A stretch of 64,000 nt of DNA, taken from the NCBI GenBank assembly GCA_038380795.1, contig CM076261.1, positions 97,052,418 through 97,116,417 on the forward strand, given 5' to 3'. The stretch is from Pyrocephalus nanus (taxonomy: Eukaryota; Chordata; Aves; Passeriformes; Tyrannidae). The notes under the pieces were generated by a model that saw only the letters and a program-made list of their open reading frames with translations, ran no database searches and was not told the DNA's origin. Position numbers and translations under genes: made by a program. This document shows positions 56,021-64,000 of the stretch, piece after piece; the first letter of the stretch is position 1, and every line of letters begins with the position of its first letter.

Positions 56021-57345
56021 GGATGTCCTGGGATAAAGGGGGGATGTCCCGGGATAACGGGGGATGTCCTGGGATAACAGGGGATGTCCCGGGATAACGG
56101 GGGGATGTCCTGGGATAACGGGGGATGTCCTGGGATAACGGGGGATGTCCTGGGATAACAGGGGATGTCCTGGGATAACGGGGGATGTCCTGGGATAACG
56201 GGGGATGTCCTGGGATAACGGGGGATGTCCCAGGATAACGGGGGATGTCATGGGATAACAGGGGATGTCCCAGGATAACAGGGGATGTCATGGGATAACA
56301 GGGGGGATGTCCTGGGATAACGAGGGATGTCCCGGGATAACGGGGGATGTCATGGGATAACAGGGGGGATGTCCTGGGATAACGAGGGATGTCCCGGGAT
56401 AACGGGGGATGTCATGGGATAACAGGGGATGTCCTGGGATAACGGGGGATGTCCCGGGATAACGGGGGATGTCCCGGGATAACGGGGGATGTCCTGGGAT
56501 AACAGGGGATGTCCTGGGATAACGGGGGATGTCCTGGGATAAAGGGGGGATGTCCCGGGATAAAGGGGGGATGTCCTGGGATAACGGGGGAATGTCCCGG
56601 GATAAAGGGGGGATGTCCTTGGATAACGGGGGATGTCCTTGGATAACGGGGGGATGTCCTGGGATAACAGGGGATGTCCTGGGATAACAGGGGATGTCCC
56701 GGGATAACAGGGGATGTCCTGGGATAACGGGGGATGTCCTGGGATAACGGGGGATGTCCTGGGATAACAGGGGATGTCCCGGGATAACAGGGGATGTCCT
56801 GGGATAACGGGGGGATGTCCCGGGATAACGGGGGATGTCCTGGGATAACGGGGGGATGTCCTGGGATAACGGGGGGATGTCCCGGGATAACGGGGGATGT
56901 CCTGGGATAACAGGGGATGTCCCGGGATAACGGGGGATGTCCCGGGATAACGGGGGATGTCCTGGGATAACAGGGGATGTCCCGGGATAACAGGGGATGT
57001 CCCGGGATAACGGGGGATGTCCCGGGATAACAGGGGATGTCCTGGGATAACGGGGGATGTCCTGGGATAACGGGGGATGTCCCGGGATAACGGGGGATGT
57101 CCTGGGATAACGGGGGATGTCCTGGGATAACGGGGGATGTCCTGGGATAAAGGGGGGATGTCCTGGGATAACGGGGGGATGTCCCGGGATAAAGGGGGGA
57201 TGTCCCGGGATAACGGGGGATGTCCTGGGATAACGGGGGATGTCCCGGGATAACGGGGGATGTCCCGGGATAACGGGGGATGTCCTGGGATAACAGGGGA
57301 TGTCCTGGGATAACGGGGGATGTCCCGGGATAACGGGGGTCCCAC
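56021..57345. repeat. 20-bp minisatellite, about 66 copies
   Basis: The unit is GGGATAACGGGGGATGTCCT with CCC/CCT, ACGG/ACAG and AAAGG variants. Confidence 0.95.
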
Positions 57346-57699
57346 TGCCCTCACTGGCACCTGCCCCAGCCCCCCGGGGTGAAAAGGGGGAAGGGGGAAT
57401 GGGTTGGAACGACGTTCCCAGCTGGCAAACATCGCCGGGGAGGGGGAGGGTGGGAAAGGAGCTGGCAGCGAGTAAATCAGAGGAAGAAAGGGCTGCTCCC
57501 GGGGTCACATGTGGTTCCTGGCAGCGGCACAGGTGCTAAACGGAGAGCAAGGACCCGGCAGCGGGTGATGGATCATGTGGGGAGAGCGGCAGCTCATTCC
57601 CAGCGCCTGGGGATGGGTGAGGAGAGGGGGAGATGGGAGCCCCCTCCCAGGGCTGGGGGCACCACAGGCAGAGGGGGGCTTGGGGGTCACCCAGTGCCA
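57346..57699. other. Unique BOP1 intron segment
   Basis: Nothing assigned. Confidence 0.4.
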
Positions 57700-57975
57700 C
57701 CCCCTGCCCTGGGCAGGGACACCTCTCGCCAGCCCAGGGTGCTTCCAGGGGATGGGACAGCCTCAGCTTATCTGGGAATTCCATCCCAGCCTCTCCCCCA
57801 GGACAGAATTCCTCCCCAGTATCCCCCCCTGGATCTCCCCTTGTCCAGTTTGAAGCCGTGTGTCCCCCCCCCTTGTCCTGTCACTGCAGGCCCTCGTCCA
57901 AAAGTCCCTCTCCATAATTTTTTAATCCCCCTTGAAGTGCTGAAAGGCCACCAATTAATGACTTTTAAAGATCCC
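57700..57975 (-). mobile_element. Older, more diverged CR1 3' fragment, inverted
   Basis: The plus strand reads GGGCAGGGACACCTCTCGCC, then GGAATTCCATCCCAGCCTCT, then CCCTTGTCCTGTCACTGCAG and CCAAAAGTCCCTCTCC. These are the inverted CR1 landmarks. It differs more from consensus than the other copies. Confidence 0.72.
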
Positions 57976-58419
57976 CGACCCCCACACCTCACGACTCCCT
58001 GGCCGCGTCCATCCCCCCCCAGAATTCCTCGGATCCAGCCCTTGGATCCGTGTCTGTCCACCCTGGAGCTGGGGCTGGGCGCGTGTGGGACCTGGAGGTC
58101 GTGTCCCCTCTTTGTCACCCCGTGGCTGTCCCCGCTTTGGGGAGATCCAGGTGCTGGATGTCTTGGATCAGCTGATCCATGGGTAGCTCCTTGACCTCCT
58201 CCAGGCATTAATCCCACCCCAGGGCACGGTGCCACCCTCCCAGTTGTGTTTTTGGGGAGGGAGGGGGGGCTGACCCGGCTCCCAGTTTTCCCAGTGCCCA
58301 TCCCGGGACCTGCTCCGGGTGCAGGAGGGGTTGGGATGGACCCCAGGGCACTGGGATGGCTCTTCCCACAGGGAATGTGGGGTGTGGGAGCTTCTTCCTG
58401 GCTACGGGGGGGGTGTTGG
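57976..58419. other. Unique BOP1 intron segment
   Basis: Nothing assigned. Confidence 0.4.
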
Positions 58420-58945
58420 ATGGGATATTTGGAATTTTGGGGGTGCAGACCTTTGCCATGAGACACGGGGGGATGGACAGGGGTCCCAGTGACCCCCTCC
58501 CCTTTGGATGGCAGGGAGTTGGAGTGGGATATTTGGAATTTCGGGGGTGCAGACCTTTGCCATGAGACAAGGGGGACACCCTGCCCTGGGGAGGGGTCCT
58601 GGCTGGGGGGACACCCCCCTCCTGTGTCCCTGTGACCCCTCCCCCCCGTGGATGGAATTTCGGGTCCTGGCTGGGGTCACAGACCCCTCCTGTGTCCCTG
58701 TGACCCCCCCCCCCCGTGGATGGAATTTCGGGTCCTGGCTGGGGGCACAGACCCCTCCTGTGTCCCTGTGACCCCTCCCCTGTGGATGGCAGGGGATTGG
58801 ATGGGATATTTGGAATTTTGGGGGTGCAGACCTTTGCCATGAGACAAGGGTGGATGGACAGGGGTCCCAGTGACCTCCCCCTGTGGATGGCAGGGAGTTG
58901 GAGTGGGATATTTGGAATTTCGGGTCCTGGCTGGGGGCAGGAGGA
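58420..58945. repeat. Low-copy tandem repeat, about 60 and 100 bp units
   Basis: GGGATATTTGGAATTTTGGG and GTGCAGACCTTTGCCATGAG recur four and three times. CCTCCTGTGTCCCTGTGACC recurs three times. Confidence 0.88.
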
Positions 58946-59400
58946 TCCTGGGGAGGATCCAAGGGTGGCAGCAGTGGGATATTCCCTCGGGAACCCTTCC
59001 ACAAAACCCCAGGCAGGACCCCTTCCCCCCCCATGGGCCGTTTGGTGACCACACGGGTGTCACCCCCATCCCGTTCCCGCTGCCTTCCCGGCTGGAATGG
59101 GGGCATTGAACCCCTCCCCCCTTCCATCTGCGGGTTCCTGCAGGATTAGGCAGAGGAAATCTGGAATTGGGTTTCTCCCCGCGCTGAACCTGCCGTCGTT
59201 CCCCCCCCCCCTCCCCTTCCCAGGTTTTTATTTTCGCTCGCTCCGGTGGATTGGACGCAGCTCCTTCCCCCCACCTTCCCCATCCCCTCCGGAGCCCTTT
59301 TAATGGCTGGGCTTTGAGAATTTCCTCCCAAAATCGCAGCGCTGGCTTCCTGTTTTTAGAGCTCCCCTGAGCCCTCAGCCCCGCGGGGAAGGGCTGGGGA
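58946..59400. other. Unique BOP1 intron island
   Basis: Non-repetitive, with TTTTATTTTCGCTCGCTCCG and AAAATCGCAGCGCTGGCTTC. Candidate conserved element. Confidence 0.4.
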
Positions 59401-60352
59401 AGGGATGGATGAGGCTGGATGGAAAAGGGTGGATGGGCAGGGAAGGATAAGGGTGGATGGGCAGGGAAGGATAAGGGTGGATGGGCAGGGAAGGATAAGA
59501 GTGGATGGACAAAGATGGATAAGGGTGGATGGACAGGGATGGATAAGGGTGGATGGACAGGGATGGATAAAGGTGGATGGACAAGGGTGGATGGACAAAG
59601 ATGGATGGAAAAGGATGGACAAGGGTGGATGGACAGGGATGGAGAAAGGTGGATGGAGAAAGGTGGATGGACAGGGATGGATAAAGATGGATGGACAGGG
59701 GTGGACTAGGGTGGATGGACAGGGGTGGATGGACAGGGGTGGACAAGGGTGGGTGGACGGGGAAGGATGGACAGGGATAGATAAGAGTGGATGAATAAGG
59801 CTGGATGGACAAAGATGGATGGAAAAGGATGGACAAGGGTGGATGGACAGGGATGGATAAAGGTGGATGGACAAGGATGGATGGACAAAGATGGACAAGG
59901 GTGGATGGACAAAGATGGATGGAAAAGGATGGACAAGGGTGGATGGACAGGGATGGATAAAGGTGGATGGACAAGGATGGATGGACAAAGATGGACAAGG
60001 GTGGATGGACAAGGGTGGATGGACAAAGATGGATGGAAAAGGATGGACAAGGGTGGATGGACAGGGATGGATAAAGGTGGATGGACAAGGATGGATGGAC
60101 AAAGATGGACAAGGGTGGATGGACAAAGATGGATGGAAAAGGATGGACAAGGGTGGATGGACAGGGATGGATAAAGGTGGATGGACAAGGATGGATGGAC
60201 AAAGATGGACAAGGGTGGATGGACAAAGATGGACAAGGGTGGATGGACAGGGATGGATGGACAGGGATGGACAAGGGTGGATGGACAGGGATGGATAAGG
60301 GAGGACGAGCAGGGAAGGATGGACAGGGTTGGACAGACAAGGCTGGATGGTG
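59401..60352. repeat. GGATGGACAAGGGTGGATGGACA minisatellite
   Basis: Built from 12-bp modules such as GGGTGGATGGAC, AAAGATGGATGG and GGGATGGATAAA. A higher-order block of roughly 115-130 bp repeats from 59805 to 60230. Confidence 0.93.
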
Positions 60353-60809
60353 ACACTGGTGACACTGGTGGTGGTGGCATTGATGGAGGCAGTGCTGGTG
60401 GTGGCAGTGAGGGGAAGGGGTGCCTGGGAAGCAATTCCAGAGGTCAGGAGAGGGGAGGGGATGCAATTCCAGGGGTCAGGTGAGGGGAAGGGGTCCCTGA
60501 GCCCTCCTGATCCCCCCCTGATCCCGGCGCCTCCCTTGGCTCGGGGGCAGCTCCTGTTCCTGAGCCCCCACAAAGGTTGTTTAAAGACCCTTTTCCTTTC
60601 TTCCCCAGCCCCTCCTGGCTCTCCTTAATTTCCACCTGCAGGATTTTCCAGCTGCACGCCTTGCCAGGGGCGGGAAGGGGGGCTGGGGGAGGCGTCTGGA
60701 AGTGATTGGGAGCGTTGGCAGCTGTGGGAGCCTCCCGTGCCGGGCACAGCGGGATGCAGGGACACGGGAGGGGGGTGTGGAAGTGGGGAAGGAAGGTGGA
60801 TCCAGGTGG
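60353..60809. other. Unique BOP1 intron island
   Basis: Contains GACACTGGTG repeats at 60351-60375. A non-repetitive stretch at 60550-60720 includes CAAAGGTTGTTTAAAGACCC. No exon recognised. Confidence 0.4.
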
Positions 60810-61060
60810 GATCGGGCTCTGCTCCCAGGGAACAGGGACAGGACAAAGGGAAACGGCCCCAGGCTGTGCCAGGGGAGGTTTATTTGGGATACTGGGGAAA
60901 TAAATCCCTGCTGGGAAGGGGCTGCCCAGCCCTGGATCCCCATCCCTGGGTGGGGGGCGGGATTATTGACCCTCCCTTGGGGAGGTGGCACTTGGGGACA
61001 CGGGCAGGGCTGGGGGATGGTTGGACTCCAAGGGATTTTCCAGCAATTCCATGGTTCTTT
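60810..61060 (+). mobile_element. CR1 3' fragment
   Basis: CTCCCAGGGAACAGGGACAG, GAGGTTTATTTGGGATACTG, GGAAGGGGCTGCCCAGCCCT, GGAGGTGGCACTTGGGGACA and a tail TTTTCCAGCAATTCCATGG. Confidence 0.82.
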
Positions 61061-61794
61061 GAAGGGGGAGGGAGGCTGGGCTGGTGCTCCCACACCCCCT
61101 CCCCGTGTCCTGTTGACCCTCAGGGCATTCCATGTGATTCCAGGGGCTGATTCCCAGTGCAGTCCCCCACACCAGACCCCGGATCCGCCTCCTTGCTGGG
61201 AGCTGGGATGTTGTCCCAGGAACCTGTGGGCTGTTGGTCTGTCATCCTGCTGGCCAAATCCCCCCTTTTTGGTGCTTTCCCCCCTAATCCTGGGTCTCCC
61301 AGGTTCTCAGGGAGCTGCAGCTCCCGTCCCTTGGCTGGGGTGGCGGAGGGTGGGTGGCTCTGCATCCCTGAAATCCTCCGGCTCCGTGGGGATCTGGAGC
61401 TGCAGGGGCTGCTCTGTGGGACCATCCCGGGCCGGAGGGCAGGGCTGGGCTGGAGCAGAATTCCCTGCAGAGCCAGGGAATGACCCAGAGTGCCAGGCTG
61501 GCTCTCGGGAACGAGCCCAAGGGGCTCGCTGCCATCCCGAGGGGAAGCCGCGTCCCCGTCCGTCCGTCTGTCTGCTCGGGCCGAGGGACGTGCGCGGATC
61601 CCGGAGCCACCCGTGACCTCACGGAGCAAAAATGTGCTGGAAAAAAAAACCCCGGGGCTGGGCCCTGCCAGGCAGCTGGGAGCAATTCCTGCTCCTGCGG
61701 ACCGCGGGGCCAGCCCCGGAGCCCGGGAATGCTTTCCTGGGACGGCTCCCACCTGCTCCTGGCAGCTCCCGGGAGCTTCCATCAGCTCCTGGCA
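61061..61794. other. Unique BOP1 intron segment
   Basis: No exon, CR1 or array recognised. Confidence 0.4.
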
Positions 61795-62095
61795 GCTCCC
61801 TCCTCCCTGCAGGGTGGGGAAGGGGACACACACACACAGCCTGTCCCCCCCTTCCTTGGCATTTCCAGATCCAAGGGCTGTGGGATCAGGGAATTCTCCC
61901 ACCTCCCTGCAGGGTGGGGAAGGGGACACACACACACAGCCTGTCCCCCCCTCCTTGGCATTTCCAGATCCAAGGGCTGTGGGATCAGGGAATTCTCCCA
62001 CCTCCCTGCAGGGTGGGGAAGGGGGGACACACACACAGCCTTTCCCCCCTTCCTTGGCATTTCCAGATCCAAGGGCTGTGGGATCAGGGAATTCT
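61795..62095. repeat. About 99-bp tandem repeat, 3 copies
   Basis: Each unit has GGGGACACACACACACAGCC (shorter CA run in the third), CCTTGGCATTTCCAGATCCA and GGCTGTGGGATCAGGGAATT. Confidence 0.92.
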
Positions 62096-63290
62096 GAGGG
62101 CTGCGGGATCAGGGAATTCCGGTTCTCCTGCAGCCCTGCCTGTCCTGGGGGCACATCCCTGCCCGTCCATCCCTCCATCCCTCCCGGGAGCCTCTTCCCT
62201 GCCCCACCCGGGCCCGGCAGTGATGAGCTGGGACAGGAATGTGAGTCTGGAAGAGGCTCCCGGGATCCGGTGGTGGCAGCGCCTGGAGCTGCTGCCGGCC
62301 AAGGTATGCACGGCTCCGGCTGCCAGGGAGCTGCTGCTCCCGCCTCTCCCGCTCCGGGGACGGATCCGCAGCCTCCCCAGCCCGGGGCAGCTCCCTCTGG
62401 GATGCTCCAGGCGCTCGGGGATCCCGTGGATCCCGCCGGGTGCAGGTGGAGGTGATCCTGGATCCCGTTCCCTGATCTCCTGGATCCCATTCCCTGCTCT
62501 CCCGGATCACATTCCCTGCCCTCCCGTATCCCATTCCCTGCCCTCCTGGCTCCCTGTCCCCGCCTGGCAGGGTGGGGACAGCTTGGCAGCGTCCCCTGGA
62601 GCTGCTGGAGCGCTGAGTGTCACCACCTCATCCCCGGGCTCCGCAGGGGCTGCTCCAGAGGGAAGTTTTCCATCCCCAGGTTTCGCCGTGTCCGTGGGAT
62701 CTCCGCGGTTTTCCCTCTTTGGGGGGACGAGGCCCGGCCTTCCCTGAGGGTCTGGGGCATTGCCTGGCACCTCTGTGACCTCCCACCTTGAGGGGGGGCA
62801 GTGCCAGGCCTTGGAATGTGCCCGGCAGGGAGGGGTTTTCCTGGCACATCCATCCCTGGGAGCCCAGTGGATGCCCCGGTGTTCCGGGGGCTCCCCTGGA
62901 GTCTGCCCGTTTTCCAGGAGGAGCTGCTTCCCTGGGGGTCTTTCCTACGTGGGAGCCACTTCCCTTCTCCCTGGATTCCTTTTTCCCTCTCCATCCCTTC
63001 CCCCCTTTGGTGCCGCCGTCTCTCCCTGTGCCCTTCCTTGGGCATCCCGTGGGAAAACGCTCCGGGTCTGGGGGGCTCGGGATGTTCCCTGGGGAGCACC
63101 CAGGGCCTGCCTGGGGTTTTTTAGGAGCACCTGATTGCCCTGAGCCCGGGAAATTTGGGATTGGTGGTGCCGGAGCAGCCCCTGGGGAAGTGCCGGGATG
63201 CGGCCCCTGGGTGCCACTTTGTTTTTCCCGGGAAATTCGGCGCCTGGTTTTCCCTGAATCCCTGTTTTTCACCTGAGGTTTAGTGTGTCA
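62096..63290. other. Unique BOP1 intron segment
   Basis: A possible acceptor at 62219 and donor at 62304 bracket an open 28-codon stretch, but its peptide resembles no protein I know. Otherwise nothing assigned. Confidence 0.35.
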
Positions 63291-63294
63291 GGGG

Positions 63295-63662
63295 AAAAGT
63301 GGGAAGGGGGAAGGGAAAGGGAAAGGGAAGGAAAGGAAAGGGAAAGGGGAAGATTTGGGAAGGGAAGGTTTGGGAAGGGAAGGTTTGGGAAGGGAAGGAA
63401 AGGGAAAGGGAAAGGGAAAGGGAAAGGGAAAGGGAAAGGGAAAGGGAAAGGGAAAGGGAAAGGGGGAAGGGAAGGTTTGGGAAGGTTTGGGAAGGTTTGG
63501 GAAGGGAAGGGAAGGAAAGGAAAGGAAAGGAAAGGAAAGGAAAGGAAAGGAAAGGAAAGGAAAGGTAAAATGTAGAAGGCAAGGAAAGGAAAGGCAAAAG
63601 GCAGAAGGCAAGGAAAGGCAAAAGGCAAGGAAGGCAAAAGGCAAAGAAGGCAAAAGGAGGAA
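63295..63662. repeat. Purine-rich (GGGAAA)n / (GGAAA)n tract
   Basis: Mostly G and A on the plus strand, with GGTTTGGGAAGG interruptions and a right part of AGGCAAAAGGCA units. A second purine tract of the kind at 15360-15855. Confidence 0.93.
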
Positions 63663-63840
63663 TCTCCTTGACGAGCGTGACCCATATTAATTTTTAATTA
63701 CACAAATCGCTCAGGCTCCCCGTGACTGCCTCAATGACGTGAAACACCAGCATGTATCGACTGACCCAACAAACAGCCCCCAGGAGCCCGAGGGCAGGGA
63801 CCCAGTGGCTTCAAAGCGCCGGAAGGGGACGGGGGACAGC
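63663..63840. other. AT-richer unique element near the right edge
   Basis: ATATTAATTTTTAATTACAC lies amid non-repetitive sequence (TGACGTGAAACACCAGCATG). It is unlike anything else in the window. Candidate conserved element, or the 3' untranslated end of a minus-strand gene beyond the edge. The minus strand has ATTAAA here. Confidence 0.35.
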
Positions 63841-64000
63841 GGGACGGGGACAGTGGGACGGCCCGGGGTGTCACCCGCGCGTTCCTGGGGTGGGGCCGGG
63901 ATCTCCAGGCAGCAGATCCGAGTGTCCCTGTGTCCCTGCAGGCAGCAGATCCGAGTGTCCCTGTGTCCCTGCAGGCAGCAGATCCGAGTGTCCCCGTGTC
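63841..64000. repeat. Start of a 33-bp tandem repeat
   Basis: GGGACAGCGGGACGG repeats, then at least three copies of GCAGGCAGCAGATCCGAGTG with TCCCTGTGTCCCT, running off the window. Confidence 0.85.

Larger units (their letters stand above)
20663..64000 (+). other. BOP1: BOP1 gene span, 5' part
   Basis: BOP1 is transcribed divergently from HSF1, the same neighbour relation as in mammals. Two coding exons are secure (21730-21915 and 29121-29231). The next one, which should encode the start of the BOP1NT domain around [20 protein letters not shown], was not found on the plus strand downstream, so the rest of the window is intron. BOP1 has an N-terminal acidic tail, a BOP1NT domain that binds PES1, and C-terminal WD40 repeats. 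With PES1 and WDR12 it forms the PeBoW complex that matures 28S and 5.8S rRNA for the 60S subunit in the nucleolus. Only the acidic tail is visible here. Confidence 0.8.

Noticed and set aside
62220..62303. Possible exon with acceptor CCCGGCAG and donor GTATGC (peptide MSWDRNVSLEEAPGIRWWQR)
   Set aside because: It does not resemble BOP1, SCX or any family I know. One ORF bounded by GT/AG in a GC-rich intron is weak evidence.
1..64000. CRISPR array
   Set aside because: The tandem units have no unique spacers between constant repeats, there are no cas genes, and the DNA is clearly vertebrate.

Overview
The window is vertebrate nuclear DNA, almost certainly avian and probably passerine. Five lines of evidence support this: spliced exons with phase-matched GT/AG sites; fragments of CR1 retroposons (the dominant avian LINE) with recognisable 3' ends; head-to-head HSF1 and BOP1, as in mammals; very high GC; and an extraordinary load of minisatellites. 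By my estimate about 35 of the 64 kb is tandem array. There are no bacterial genes, operons or CRISPR arrays. Nearly all long open frames are tandem repeats read in several frames.

Layout. Positions 1-19424 hold the 5' half of HSF1 on the minus strand. Exon 1 (19275-19424) carries the start codon, and exons 2 (4792-4900), 3 (3838-3974) and 4 (2731-2855) follow leftward. Together they encode the DNA-binding domain and the start of the HR-A coiled coil. The rest of HSF1 lies beyond the left edge. Intron 1 is 14.4 kb and mostly arrays: a compound 13-bp/60-85-bp array touching the exon 2 acceptor, a 73-copy 47-bp array, a 28-copy 53-bp array, A-rich and purine tracts, and CR1 copies. Positions 19425-20700 form the divergent promoter region, with a YY1-type element, a dense cluster of CACGCCC boxes, and an ETS motif plus CACGTG E-box near the likely BOP1 start. 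BOP1 runs on the plus strand. Two acidic N-terminal exons (21730-21915 and 29121-29231) are clear; the next coding exon is not seen, so 29232-64000 reads as one giant BOP1 intron of at least 34.8 kb. It contains about 22 further arrays, several CR1 copies, and islands of unique, sometimes CpG-rich or AT-rich, sequence. In mammals the tendon gene SCX sits inside a BOP1 intron on the opposite strand; I looked for its bHLH domain and did not find it here.

How the genes relate. HSF1 is the master transcription factor of the heat-shock response. BOP1 is a WD40 subunit of the PES1-BOP1-WDR12 complex needed for 60S ribosome maturation. They share only a promoter region. The most interesting signals are structural: an array whose unit contains the splice acceptor pyrimidine tract of HSF1 exon 2; a 47-bp array with two unit types, one carrying a consensus NF-kB site and a CpG; near-perfect inverted repeats (a 37-bp CR1-derived hairpin, a GC-rich hairpin beside exon 1, a 180-bp CR1 inverted pair around a purine tract); and a CR1-bearing segment present in inverted copies 35 kb apart. 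All copy numbers and periods were counted by eye.
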